Positions 41,856 through 49,686 of a DNA stretch of 64,000 nucleotides are shown piece after piece. Origin of the DNA: Lentisphaera marina (GTDB taxonomy: Bacteria > Verrucomicrobiota > Lentisphaeria > Lentisphaerales > Lentisphaeraceae); contig NZ_JAQZZL010000001.1 in the NCBI RefSeq assembly GCF_028745505.1, positions 1,857,818 through 1,921,817 of the forward strand, written 5' to 3'. The stretch's first letter is position 1, and every line of letters starts with the position of its first letter. The notes under the pieces were generated by a model that worked only from the letters and a program-made list of their open reading frames with translations, was not told the DNA's origin and did not search any database. Both the position numbers and the translations under genes were made by a program.

Positions 41856-42300
41856 GTGATCCGATCATCTGCTCACTCTCACCTGTAAGAGCGTGTATAC
41901 CACGTGCATTTCTTTCACCTTGGGAGCGCAGGCGTCCCGCCTGCATCTATTATCCTCGATGATCGCCAAGCAGCAGCTTCCATGAGAAGGCATTTGCAAG
42001 TTACGGTTTGCATTAAAGTTATATTTTTCTGAGAATTGAGAAAACCAGTTTTCAAATGCCATCAAATTGTCTTGCTTCCATTCGCATTCTTTTATGGACT
42101 GCCTAGTCCGATGCATGATTGTATCCTATTTGATGCTGCAATCTTGGCAACGAACTTTCAACAAGGTCTGGCAAACCTATCATTCTGCTGGTGCTCCGCA
42201 GTCATCGCATAAGACATTTGATAAACTCTTTTCTTTTTAAATTTCTTCCTTAATTGTGATTATAAGAAATATTGGGGAGGTTGGCTGGATTGGTGGATAA
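41856..42300. other. Non-coding region downstream of IS110-type gene
   Basis: No gene is supported. It holds a REP-like repeat (41921-41944) and the 3' side of the IS110-type element. A small open frame here on the minus strand reads through the repeat and looks spurious. The bases from about 42162 may belong to the element. Confidence 0.6.
41921..41944. repeat. REP-like palindromic repeat, copy 1
   Basis: TGGGAGCGCAGGCGTCCCGC followed by CTGC; the core GCAGGCG-TCC-CGCCTGC is self-complementary. A second copy with four differences is at 43535-43558, in the same orientation, on the other side of the IS110-type gene. It stands out as GC-rich in AT-rich surroundings. Confidence 0.75.
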
Positions 42301-43433
42301 TCATGATGCTTTTTTTAAAGCCTGTTTGTGGAGTGGTTCATAATTATCGCCACTGACCCAAAGTCGATGCATTAAAACAGCTAGCTTCCTAGCTATGGCT
42401 ACTTTTGCTTTTTTTCTCCCCGCGCCACCACCTCGTGAGGCAATTCGATGTCCGTACCTCTTCAAATCAGAATCCGGGGATCTATCGCTAAAAATATGTT
42501 GAGCACAAATAACCAGTAATGATCTCAAGTACCTATCTCCATGCTTTGTTATTCTTAGTTGTTTATCTTTTTCTCCCGATTGGTCCCGCTTTGGAGTTAG
42601 GCCTAAAAAAGCACCTATATCACGACTCTTATTAAAACGGCTTGGATCATCAATAGTTAAAACAAATGCCAAGGCAGTAACTGGTCCCACTCCAGGAATC
42701 TGCCGCAGGTGCTGAGCCTCGGGACAAGACTCTTCACTAATCAGTTCAATTCGATCATCCAACCTCTCTATTCGATCAGTCAGTTCTTGACATTCGTATA
42801 GCATCTCACCTAAAGTTGGCAATAAATCATCACTTACATATTCATACATCTTTTCACTGAAACGATTAGCTTCGCACTTAGGGAGATCACTAACTCCTAA
42901 ACTCTTTAGTATACCCCTTAATGAATTCATCGTTTGGGTTCGCATCTTCACAAAATGCTCACGAGCACGCAACACTGTAAGCATTTGCTGGGAGTCCATA
43001 CTTCGGTGTTGAATGCCGTACAAAAGTGATGGATCCATTCGGGCTACCCGTGCTATTTTTTCAGCGTCTTTTTCATCGCACTTATTCGTGCTGTCCCATA
43101 TCATTCGGAGCTTACGAGCATTTGCTACAATTACATTGAAGCCCATACTTTTGAGTTTGCTCGATATCCATAAAGAGTTACTTCCTACTTCTAGAGCTAC
43201 TCGGATTTTATGAGGGCGTTCATAATTCGAAAAATATACACTTAACGATTCCAGATTATTTTCAATTTTTGCTTGTTCGACGATTTTACCTTCAGAATTT
43301 AAAACACAAATATCGTGTTTTTGATTTCCAAGATCCATTCCAATTGTTATTTCAGGTACAGTGATAGTAGTTTTAGACATGGCAGTTCTCCGTTAATTTT
43401 GGTCGTAACTTAATTAATGTCAGGCAAGGTCTG
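42162..43433 (-). mobile_element. IS110-type insertion sequence (ends tentative)
   Basis: The transposase gene fills most of the element. A 9-bp direct repeat CAAGGTCTG occurs at 42162-42170 and at 43425-43433, giving a plausible 1.27-kb element, since IS110 family members end in short direct core repeats and lack classic terminal inverted repeats. Beside the high-coordinate repeat is a stem GGCAAGGTC / GACTTTGCC (43423-43452). The ends are a guess until compared with empty sites. Confidence 0.45.
42301..43380 (-). CDS. IS110 family transposase
   Basis: A 359-residue DEDD-type recombinase. The N-terminal RuvC-like domain starts with IGMDLGNQKHDI (first Asp) and continues with ALEVGSNSLWIS (Glu) and CDEKDAEKIA (Asp pair). 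The C-terminal transposase_20 domain has the signature LRQIPGVGPVTALAFV, followed by AFLGLTPKRDQSG and a conserved Ser in the RYLRSLLVICAQ region, the Ser that attacks DNA in this family. The gene is complete with no frameshift, so it may be active. The family is guided by a bridge RNA made from a non-coding flank. Confidence 0.95.
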   Translation of the reverse strand: MSKTTITVPEITIGMDLGNQKHDICVLNSEGKIVEQAKIENNLESLSVYFSNYERPHKIRVALEVGSNSLWISSKLKSMGFNVIVANARKLRMIWDSTNKCDEKDAEKIARVARMDPSLLYGIQHRSMDSQQMLTVLRAREHFVKMRTQTMNSLRGILKSLGVSDLPKCEANRFSEKMYEYVSDDLLPTLGEMLYECQELTDRIERLDDRIELISEESCPEAQHLRQIPGVGPVTALAFVLTIDDPSRFNKSRDIGAFLGLTPKRDQSGEKDKQLRITKHGDRYLRSLLVICAQHIFSDRSPDSDLKRYGHRIASRGGGAGRKKAKVAIARKLAVLMHRLWVSGDNYEPLHKQALKKAS

Positions 43434-43618
43434 CTAGCAAGTGGACTTTGCCGAGGGCTGCCTTCTCATACTATCTTGGCATTTTTTTGTTTAGCTCTTA
43501 GTCTTTAGTTTCTAGTCAGCTAATGCTTAGACCCTGGGAGCACGGGCGTCCTGCCTGCTTAAAATTGTTCTTAGTAATCTCCTCGAACTGAGCACTGTTT
43601 TACTACTCTTATTCAAGG
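43381..43618. other. Non-coding region upstream of IS110-type gene
   Basis: About 240 bp with no gene. It carries a stem-loop (43423-43452), a candidate end of the IS and the second REP-like copy. It may contain the transposase promoter and part of the guide RNA locus. Confidence 0.5.
43535..43558. repeat. REP-like palindromic repeat, copy 2
   Basis: TGGGAGCACGGGCGTCCTGC followed by CTGC; same orientation as 41921-41944, with the palindrome less perfect. Confidence 0.7.
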
Positions 43619-43620
43619 TA

Positions 43621-43652
43621 AAAGCCTCAGAGTCAATGACTCTTGAGGCTTT
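43621..43652 (-). terminator. Terminator after tRNA-Arg
   Basis: Near-perfect stem AAAGCCTCAAGAGTCA / TGACTCTGAGGCTTT in minus orientation (one bulge), ending in TTT, 4 bp after the tRNA 3' end. Confidence 0.8.
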
Positions 43653-43656
43653 GAAG

Positions 43657-43730
43657 TGCACCCGGGCAGATTCGAACTGCCGACCTAAGGCTTCGGAGAC
43701 CTTCGCTCTATCCAGCTGAGCTACGGGTGC
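43657..43730 (-). tRNA. tRNA-Arg (anticodon CCG)
   Basis: Read on the minus strand it folds into a standard clover leaf: acceptor GCACCCG / CGGGTGC, D-arm GCTC...GAGC, anticodon arm AAGGT-CTCCGAA-GCCTT with anticodon CCG, and T-arm with loop TTCGAAT. The discriminator base is A and CCA is not encoded. It reads the codon CGG. Confidence 0.95.
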
Positions 43731-43775
43731 GTAAATGGGATTGATAAGATTCAGTCCCGGTGTGAAAAATCAAGT

Positions 43776-44912
43776 TTAGCGAGCGCGATACTCGTCAATT
43801 GTGGAGATGAGGAATTCGTCTGTGAGTGCCTTGGTGTAGGAACCATTTTCGAAAGTTTTCATAGCGCCAATACCATCCATAAGTACGAAACGAATTTGGC
43901 CTGAGCGAACTTTCTTGTCGGTATACATTTTTTCGACGAGTTCTTCGGTGCTAATTTCTTCGGGAACTTCTGTGGGGAGGCCACAAAGTGCAATGAGCGC
44001 GTCAATGCGTTTGTGATCTTCATCGGAAATGAGTTCGAGCTTATTGGCGAGTAGGGCTTGGATTGAGAGGCCCACTGCAACGCATTCACCGTGAAGTAAT
44101 TGATATTCGAAAAGGGTCTCCATGGCGCGACCAGCGGTGTGACCGAGATTGAGCACCTGGCGGAGGTTGGCTTCTTTTTCATCACGACTCACGACATCAT
44201 ATTTGATGCGGCAATTAGCCTCGGCAATAAATTCGCAGGCTTCGGCATCGAGTTTTGCGTCTTTCGCAGAGGCAATCTTGGTGATATTGCTTTCGAGCCA
44301 AGAGAAGAAGTCGGCATCAGCGAGGCAAGCATGCTTAATCGTTTCGGCGAGGCCCGCACGAACTTCGCGATCGGGAAGAGTGCTCCAAGTCGCAATATCG
44401 ATGTAGACTTTTACCGGCTGATTAAAGAGGCCAATGAGGTTAGTGGCATGAGGTGTGTCGACGGCCGTTTTTCCACCTACAGAGGCATCGGCAGCTGAAA
44501 GTAGGGTGGTTGAGTAATTGGCAAAGGGAATGCCACGTCCAAAAGTGCCAGCAAGGAAGCCGGCCAAATCGGAAACAACTCCACCGCCGAGGGCAATGAT
44601 GGCTGAGTCGCGGCCAAAGCCCTTGTCGAGCATTTCGTCTTCGATGCGAATTTTGGTTTCACGAGTCTTAGAGTGTTCACCGGCAGGCATGCTGAAGAGC
44701 TCCACATTAAAGCCTTCCTCCTTAATGGCGAGGATGAGGTTACTCGCGTAGAGGGGAAGGACATTTGAGTCAGTAATGAGGGCGAATTTATTAGCTTTTG
44801 CGAAGAGACCCTTTTTGAGGTCTGCAATCAAAGTTGAAAAGAGATTAAAACCAATTTGGATGTCGTAGGAATCATCCACAGTTTTCTTGAGGGGTACGTG
44901 AAAAGTAGCCAT
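43776..44912 (-). CDS. aroB: 3-dehydroquinate synthase
   Basis: A 378-residue NAD- and metal-dependent enzyme that makes 3-dehydroquinate from DAHP, the second step to chorismate. Conserved blocks are MPAGEHSKT (substrate), ALGGGVVSDLAGFLAGTFGRGI (NAD), STTLLSAADASVGGKTAVD, the metal ligand in GLAETIKHACL, and NLGHTAGRAME with a late HGECVAVGL. In the usual family the second block reads TTLLAQVDSSVGGK; the small changes here are conservative. It follows the tRNA gene and does not share an operon with aroE or aroK. Confidence 0.95.
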   Translation of the reverse strand: MATFHVPLKKTVDDSYDIQIGFNLFSTLIADLKKGLFAKANKFALITDSNVLPLYASNLILAIKEEGFNVELFSMPAGEHSKTRETKIRIEDEMLDKGFGRDSAIIALGGGVVSDLAGFLAGTFGRGIPFANYSTTLLSAADASVGGKTAVDTPHATNLIGLFNQPVKVYIDIATWSTLPDREVRAGLAETIKHACLADADFFSWLESNITKIASAKDAKLDAEACEFIAEANCRIKYDVVSRDEKEANLRQVLNLGHTAGRAMETLFEYQLLHGECVAVGLSIQALLANKLELISDEDHKRIDALIALCGLPTEVPEEISTEELVEKMYTDKKVRSGQIRFVLMDGIGAMKTFENGSYTKALTDEFLISTIDEYRAR

Positions 44913-44975
44913 GATTTATTGCTCCGAAAATTATTTGCCTTAAGTAAAGCAAGAAGCGTATTTTTTCAAGTCGAT

Positions 44976-45004
44976 TGAGCAACGGACTTCTAATCCGTCG
45001 GTCA
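44976..45004 (+). other. tRNA-Arg(TCT)-like fragment
   Basis: The bases GAGCAACGGACTTCTAATCC then GTCGGTC read like the middle of a tRNA-Arg(UCU): 3' half of the D-stem, a full 5-bp anticodon arm ACGGA-CTTCTAA-TCCGT with anticodon TCT, and the variable loop. The acceptor and T-arm are missing on both sides. It may be a relic or chance similarity. Confidence 0.4.
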
Positions 45005-45130
45005 AGTTTTCACTTCGCGGAGGTATTAAGAACATATGTTAGCATATAGAAGGAATCAACCAACAAAATGACTTAGGGTTTGACCAAATGGATGAGGGTG
45101 GCATTGTGAAGAAACGAAAAAGGAAATAGT

Positions 45131-45331
45131 ATGAATTGTCCCCATTGCCAAAGCAAGAACTTAGAGCATTTAACTCCCATTACTGATAATAAAAATAAAA
45201 CGAAGTTTTATCACGCGACTTGCGAAGACTGCAAAAAAGAAGTTCGCATAGATTTAGATGGTTCGGTGAAGAATTCAGTTGAGCATGATAAGTCTTGGCT
45301 CGAGGATTTGTCAAAAATGATTGATGAATGA
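45131..45331 (+). CDS. Small zinc-ribbon protein, unknown
   Basis: A 66-residue protein with two CxxC knuckles (CPHC at residues 3-6 and CEDC at 31-34), typical of a zinc ribbon, followed by an acidic amphipathic helix (SWLEDLSKMIDE). A good AAAGGAAAT ribosome site stands before ATG 45131. I cannot name a function. Small size and lack of a clear family make this moderate, but the four spaced cysteines and the ribosome site argue that it is real. Confidence 0.65.
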   Translation: MNCPHCQSKNLEHLTPITDNKNKTKFYHATCEDCKKEVRIDLDGSVKNSVEHDKSWLEDLSKMIDE

Positions 45332-45378
45332 TTTAAATAGCAGATCAATACCTAATGAACCCTTTCTAAATAAGTTCG

Positions 45379-45870
45379 TTAGGCATGATGACCATCTTCG
45401 GGGTGATGATCATCACTTAGGTGTTCTTCATCGTATACCGTTTTGTAGTCGATAGAATAAGTACCTGAACCACGCACCGTAAAAAAGCATATAAGGATCA
45501 AACTAAAGATAGCGAGATAAGCTTCTGCGGCATTTGCGGCGATATGTTGACTAAGGAGGGCAGGGAGATGGATGAGGAAGACGGCGGCGCCCAAAATGGG
45601 CACTTGCAACATTGCTGCCCAACGCGTTCCCATACCACCGATGAGGCAAATGCCACCAAATAAGTGAGCCAGAAAAACGTAATGTAAAGCGGCTACAGGG
45701 GTGAACCATATGGGACCAATGTTATCAAAGTACTGATTAAAAACACTTTGATTAAAAAAGAATTCTAGACCTTTCCACAAAAGTAGAAAACCCAAGTAGA
45801 TTCTGACACCAGCAATAATGGTGTCTGCGGATCTTAATGGGCTATTATCATAATCTGCGAGATGTTTCAT
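45379..45870 (-). CDS. DoxX-like membrane protein
   Basis: A 163-residue membrane protein with four hydrophobic helices. It matches the DoxX/DoxD-like family through RIYLGFLLLWKGLEFFF, then HYVFLAHLFGGICLIGGMGTRWAAMLQVPILGAAVFLIHLP. The tail is charged and histidine-rich (DDHHPEDGHHA), which could bind metal. DoxX proteins have been linked to redox and thiosulfate:quinone chemistry, but most are uncharacterised. No partner gene is next to it; the two sulfatases lie beyond an intergenic terminator. Confidence 0.82.
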   Translation of the reverse strand: MKHLADYDNSPLRSADTIIAGVRIYLGFLLLWKGLEFFFNQSVFNQYFDNIGPIWFTPVAALHYVFLAHLFGGICLIGGMGTRWAAMLQVPILGAAVFLIHLPALLSQHIAANAAEAYLAIFSLILICFFTVRGSGTYSIDYKTVYDEEHLSDDHHPEDGHHA

Positions 45871-45976
45871 AGTGTGCTCCTTTTTTTGCTGAGCCCACTA
45901 AGTTAATCGAGCTCAAGTTGAGTCTCGGACCTCTATCTCCTTACGATTTAATATAAGGCAAAGTCTTACAGAAACC

Positions 45977-46007
45977 AAAAAATGCGGTCATGAATGACCG
46001 CATTTTT
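45977..46007. terminator. Terminator between sulfatase and DoxX-like genes
   Basis: Perfect stem AAAATGCGGTCA / TGACCGCATTTT with loop TGAA. A and T runs on both sides allow use from the sulfatase side (minus). Confidence 0.88.
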
Positions 46008-46023
46008 ACTTTGAAGAGGATTG

Positions 46024-47370
46024 TTACTTATTATCAAGCATGGAGTAGGGGGCATTTTTCTTTGTCTCTTGAAAAATAGCTATATACTCTTTATGGAGTT
46101 CCCTTACTAACTCTGGCATAGATTTAGCTAGGTTTTTAGTCTCTTTATGGTCTTCAGCTAGATTGTAGAGTTCTTGACCTTTTTTATTCACAATGAGTTT
46201 CCATGGCCCTTTACGCAGTGCTCCCGATCCTTTACCATTTTCCCAGATTAGCGTACGAGCATTTAGTTTTTTATTACTAAAAACTGTGGGGTGGACATCG
46301 ACACCATCGAGTTTATGATTTGCGGGGATCGCAACTCCCGCGGCTTTAATAGAGCTTACGGTTATATCGAAAGTCATCATCGTTTGTTCAGAAACTGAAC
46401 CAGGCTTAATACGACCGGGTGCCCAAACAAGTGCAGGTACACGGTGACCACCTTCATACATTGAGCCTTTAGCACCACGAGTATTTTCGCTTTTACTGCC
46501 ATTACCGCCAGCTGCACCGTTATCGCTTAAAAACCAAACAATCGTATTTTTATCAATATCGAGTTCAACAAGTTTATCGAGGATTTGATTGACTCCCTCA
46601 TCAACAGGCATGGTAAAATGTTTCATTAGCCAGTTATCGTCGCCTGGAGTGTTGCTGTACTCCATTTTTGGTGCCCAGCTGGGAACTTTTCCTTTGTCGG
46701 GGCCACGTTGAATTTTTGAGCCGCGGGCCTGAAAAGGTGAATGAGGTGTGCCATGAGCTACATAGAGAAAAAAGGGTTTCTCTTTATTGCGCTCAATGAA
46801 GTCAATTGAGTGTTTTGTGATAAGATCTGAATGATGACCTTCTTCATCTTTTAGCTCTTTGCCTTGCCACCAATCAAAAGTCATCATGCGGTCATAATGT
46901 GATTGTGCATCGATGTTGCCACTAATAAAGCCGACAAATTCATCGAAGCCATGATTCATGGGGTGAAACTCGGCTTTGTACCCAATATGCCATTTGCCAA
47001 AAATTGCAGTGGAATAACCAGCTGACTTCATAGCCTCCGGTAAAGTCCATTCTTCGTCGCGAATGCCACGAACATGATCGGGGTGTTTGGGGTCGGCGTT
47101 AATGACCACATCACAACCACTGCGTTGTTGGTAGCGGCCGGTCATTAAAGCAGCACGAGTAGGACTGCATACGACGCCGTTGGAGTGGAAGTCAGTAAGT
47201 TTCATACCCTCGATTGCCATGCGGTCAATACCGGGCGTTTTAAAGTGTTTGTTATCAAATGCGCTTATACCACCCCAACCCATATCGTCGACCATGATGA
47301 CAATGATATTGGGTTTTGCTGAGTCAGCAAAGAGACTTAGGCCGCAACAAATTAAAAATAAATATTTCAA
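46024..47370 (-). CDS. Secreted sulfatase (formylglycine type)
   Basis: A 448-residue type I sulfatase. The signal peptide is short (residues 1-16, YLFLICCGLSLFADS). Metal site DDMGWGG follows, then the core VCSPTRAALMTGR with Cys68, which must be converted to formylglycine. KWHIGY and HSPFQARG carry further active-site residues, and a SDNGAAGG motif is seen. The protein starts at TTG 47370, which yields the signal peptide, with the previous gene ending 5 bp upstream. In these bacteria such enzymes remove sulfate from algal or host glycans. No maturase gene is in the window. Confidence 0.93.
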   Translation of the reverse strand: MKYLFLICCGLSLFADSAKPNIIVIMVDDMGWGGISAFDNKHFKTPGIDRMAIEGMKLTDFHSNGVVCSPTRAALMTGRYQQRSGCDVVINADPKHPDHVRGIRDEEWTLPEAMKSAGYSTAIFGKWHIGYKAEFHPMNHGFDEFVGFISGNIDAQSHYDRMMTFDWWQGKELKDEEGHHSDLITKHSIDFIERNKEKPFFLYVAHGTPHSPFQARGSKIQRGPDKGKVPSWAPKMEYSNTPGDDNWLMKHFTMPVDEGVNQILDKLVELDIDKNTIVWFLSDNGAAGGNGSKSENTRGAKGSMYEGGHRVPALVWAPGRIKPGSVSEQTMMTFDITVSSIKAAGVAIPANHKLDGVDVHPTVFSNKKLNARTLIWENGKGSGALRKGPWKLIVNKKGQELYNLAEDHKETKNLAKSMPELVRELHKEYIAIFQETKKNAPYSMLDNK

Positions 47371-47375
47371 GATAC

Positions 47376-48947
47376 TTAGTCCTGTACGAGTTGTGGGAAT
47401 TTAGCGAGGATATCTTTCTTAAAGGGGATGGCACCTTCGTTGCTTTGCTTTGAACCAGGAGTAGAACGACCATCTTTGATTTCTTTTGCTAATTGATTGA
47501 CGAGTTTCTCAACAATTTCTGGGTGAGCAGCCTGAAGATTGTTTTTCTCCGCTGGATCAGCATCTAGGTCATAGAGCTGAATGAGTGGCATGCCTTTTGT
47601 ATTATTTGGACGTGGTTCACTCCAGCCACCAGAACCGGCACATAGATTGAGCTTCCATTTACCTTGACGAATAGCAAAGCTACCATTGATTGAGTGATGA
47701 ATTGTAAAGGAGCGTTTAGTCTTACCTGTTTGAGTGAGGTCAGCATAAAAAGAAAAGCTGTCTTCCGCGATGGTATCTTTTATTGAACTAGTAAGTTGAG
47801 ATGCGTCTGCGGCAGTCGCAAAAAAGTCAGTTGTGCAGATAGTCGAATCAGATGTTGTCTGACCTTTAACTTTTGCAGGCCAACGAACGAGGAAGGGAAC
47901 GCGGTGGCCACCTTCAAAGATATCAGCTTTGTGACCACGCCATTTACCGTTAGAATAATGACCTAATGCGATATGTTCTGGAATACTTCCTGTTGGCGAA
48001 CATCCATTATCAGCTGTAAAAATAATGAGAGTATTATCAGCAATCCCCTGTTTATCGAGTTCAGCCATAACTTCGCCAACAACCCAATCAGTTTCCATGA
48101 CGAAGTCACCGTATTCAGTTTTTGTGGGAGATTTCCCTTTGAAGTTTTCAGATGGCATAATGGGAGTGTGGGGAGATGTGAGAGGAAGGTAGAGAAAGAA
48201 GGGTTTTGATTTATCACCTGCCTGTTGAGCGATGTATTTACGTGATTTATCGGCAAAAGTCATGAGGCAATAAGTGGCATCGAAACTTGGGCCAGTTGCA
48301 CCAGGACGGTAGGGGGTTGCGAAACCGCGTTCATGAGTCGCCATTTCTACAGCTTTATCATTTTCTATATAAACATAGGGAGGCATGTCTAGTGAGGCAG
48401 CAATACCATAGAAATAATCGAAGCCATTATGCACAGGTGTAATAGCGGGCTTACTGTAATCAACTTTCCAAGATTCTGCATGTCGGCTTTTTTTAACTTT
48501 GTAGCCTTCTTTAAGAAAAGATTTTTCAGGTTTCTTAGCTTCATCTAACATCTGCCAACCAATTCCCAAATGCCATTTCCCCACCATACCAGTGTGGTAG
48601 CCTTGGTCAGCTAGGAAATTAGCGATAGTTACGCGGTCTTGAGGTATAAGAGCAGGTGAAGTACCTCCAAGGACTGATTTTTTTAATTTTGATCTCCAGT
48701 TATAACGACCAGTCAAGATTCCATAACGTGTAGGAGTACAAACTGAACTAGATGTATGAGCATCAGTAAACTTCATGCCTTCGTTTGCCATACGATCGAG
48801 GTGTGGCGTAGGGATAAGGCCACCTTCGTTACTCATGTCGCCATAGCCCATATCGTCAGCTAAAATAAAGATGATATTGGGTTTGTCTTGAGCACTGAGC
48901 TCGAGACAGAATAATGAGAAGAGAAGTAAACTAATTTTTTTAATCAT
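47376..48947 (-). CDS. Secreted sulfatase (formylglycine type)
   Basis: A 523-residue type I sulfatase that is paralogous to the neighbour downstream. Signal peptide at 1-20 (KKISLLLFSLFCLELSAQ). Metal motif ADDMGYGD, core SSVCTPTRYGILTGRY with Cys70 as formylglycine precursor, GKWHLGIGW, and TADNGCSPTG follow. It is longer than its neighbour by an inserted segment near residues 130-180. The order and 5-bp spacing imply one operon, probably acting on two sulfate positions of the same polymer; that is inference. The arylsulfatase A/GALNS-like class is likely. Confidence 0.93.
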   Translation of the reverse strand: MIKKISLLLFSLFCLELSAQDKPNIIFILADDMGYGDMSNEGGLIPTPHLDRMANEGMKFTDAHTSSSVCTPTRYGILTGRYNWRSKLKKSVLGGTSPALIPQDRVTIANFLADQGYHTGMVGKWHLGIGWQMLDEAKKPEKSFLKEGYKVKKSRHAESWKVDYSKPAITPVHNGFDYFYGIAASLDMPPYVYIENDKAVEMATHERGFATPYRPGATGPSFDATYCLMTFADKSRKYIAQQAGDKSKPFFLYLPLTSPHTPIMPSENFKGKSPTKTEYGDFVMETDWVVGEVMAELDKQGIADNTLIIFTADNGCSPTGSIPEHIALGHYSNGKWRGHKADIFEGGHRVPFLVRWPAKVKGQTTSDSTICTTDFFATAADASQLTSSIKDTIAEDSFSFYADLTQTGKTKRSFTIHHSINGSFAIRQGKWKLNLCAGSGGWSEPRPNNTKGMPLIQLYDLDADPAEKNNLQAAHPEIVEKLVNQLAKEIKDGRSTPGSKQSNEGAIPFKKDILAKFPQLVQD

Positions 48948-49089
48948 GCGGTCATATCCTTGGTTTTTATTGACTGTAATAGCTCAATACGTGTGAAAGA
49001 AGTATACTTGACTTAATGACTAATTTTTTATTCACATTTGTAATATTGAGCTAGAAAATTAGTATGAAATGAACAAGTAAGGTGTTTTT

Positions 49090-49686
49090 ATGTCCGATGA
49101 ATTTCATACAAGAATGACCCTGTTAGGACGTTTGAGAAATCAGCATGATGAAACTGCTTGGCAGGAATTTGTCTATTTTTACGAGAAATATATTAAGGCC
49201 ATCTTAAAGCGATTGGGCGTGCCTAGCCAAGAACTTGAAGATCAATCACAAAAAGTATTATTAGCCCTTTGGAAAAAGCTTCCAGATTTTGATTATCAGC
49301 CACAGAACTGTAAATTCCGAACTTGGATGAGTCGCATTATACGTAACAAGGTGAGTCATTTTTTTGAAAAACAACAACGTCATAAAAATGATATTAAACG
49401 AGCTGAATTAAGTCAACTCAATAAACCTGATAGTGACGAAGTTGAGATTTATCAGATTTATGAACAAGAATGGAAAATACACGTTGCGGATTTGGCTTGG
49501 TCAAATTTGCGAGATGAGTTTTCTTCGAGTGCACTTAAATGTTTTGAGGAATTAGCTAAGGGCAAGAAAGCTAGTGAATTAGCTGAGGAATTATCCTTGA
49601 AAGTGAACTCAGTCTTTGTTAATCGCAAAAGAGTTCAAGAAGCCTTTCACCGTGAGATTCGTCGCCTCAATGAGGAGTTGAGTTAA
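49090..49686 (+). CDS. ECF-type RNA polymerase sigma factor
   Basis: A 198-residue sigma-70 family regulator. Region 2 is at about residues 20-90 (AWQEFVYFYEKYI, ...DFDYQPQNCKFRTWMSRIIRNKV), and region 4 at about 145-195 (CFEELAKGKKASELAEELSLKVNSVFVNRKRVQEAF), a helix-turn-helix that should read the -35 element. The layout resembles the planctomycete/Lentisphaera ECF groups that are paired with protein kinases instead of anti-sigma factors. Its stop overlaps the ATG of a kinase-like gene by 1 bp, so the two are co-translated. An AAGG ribosome site precedes ATG 49090. Confidence 0.92.
   Translation: MSDEFHTRMTLLGRLRNQHDETAWQEFVYFYEKYIKAILKRLGVPSQELEDQSQKVLLALWKKLPDFDYQPQNCKFRTWMSRIIRNKVSHFFEKQQRHKNDIKRAELSQLNKPDSDEVEIYQIYEQEWKIHVADLAWSNLRDEFSSSALKCFEELAKGKKASELAEELSLKVNSVFVNRKRVQEAFHREIRRLNEELS

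Noticed and set aside
41865-42116. 83-codon open frame on the minus strand near the IS110-type gene
   Set aside because: It runs across the REP-like repeat (the CRRDACAPK part is the repeat in translation), has no ribosome site, and resembles no protein.
42111-42240. Two short plus-strand frames (33 and 41 codons) beside the IS110-type gene
   Set aside because: No ribosome site, no similarity I can recognise, and they may lie partly within the element's non-coding end.
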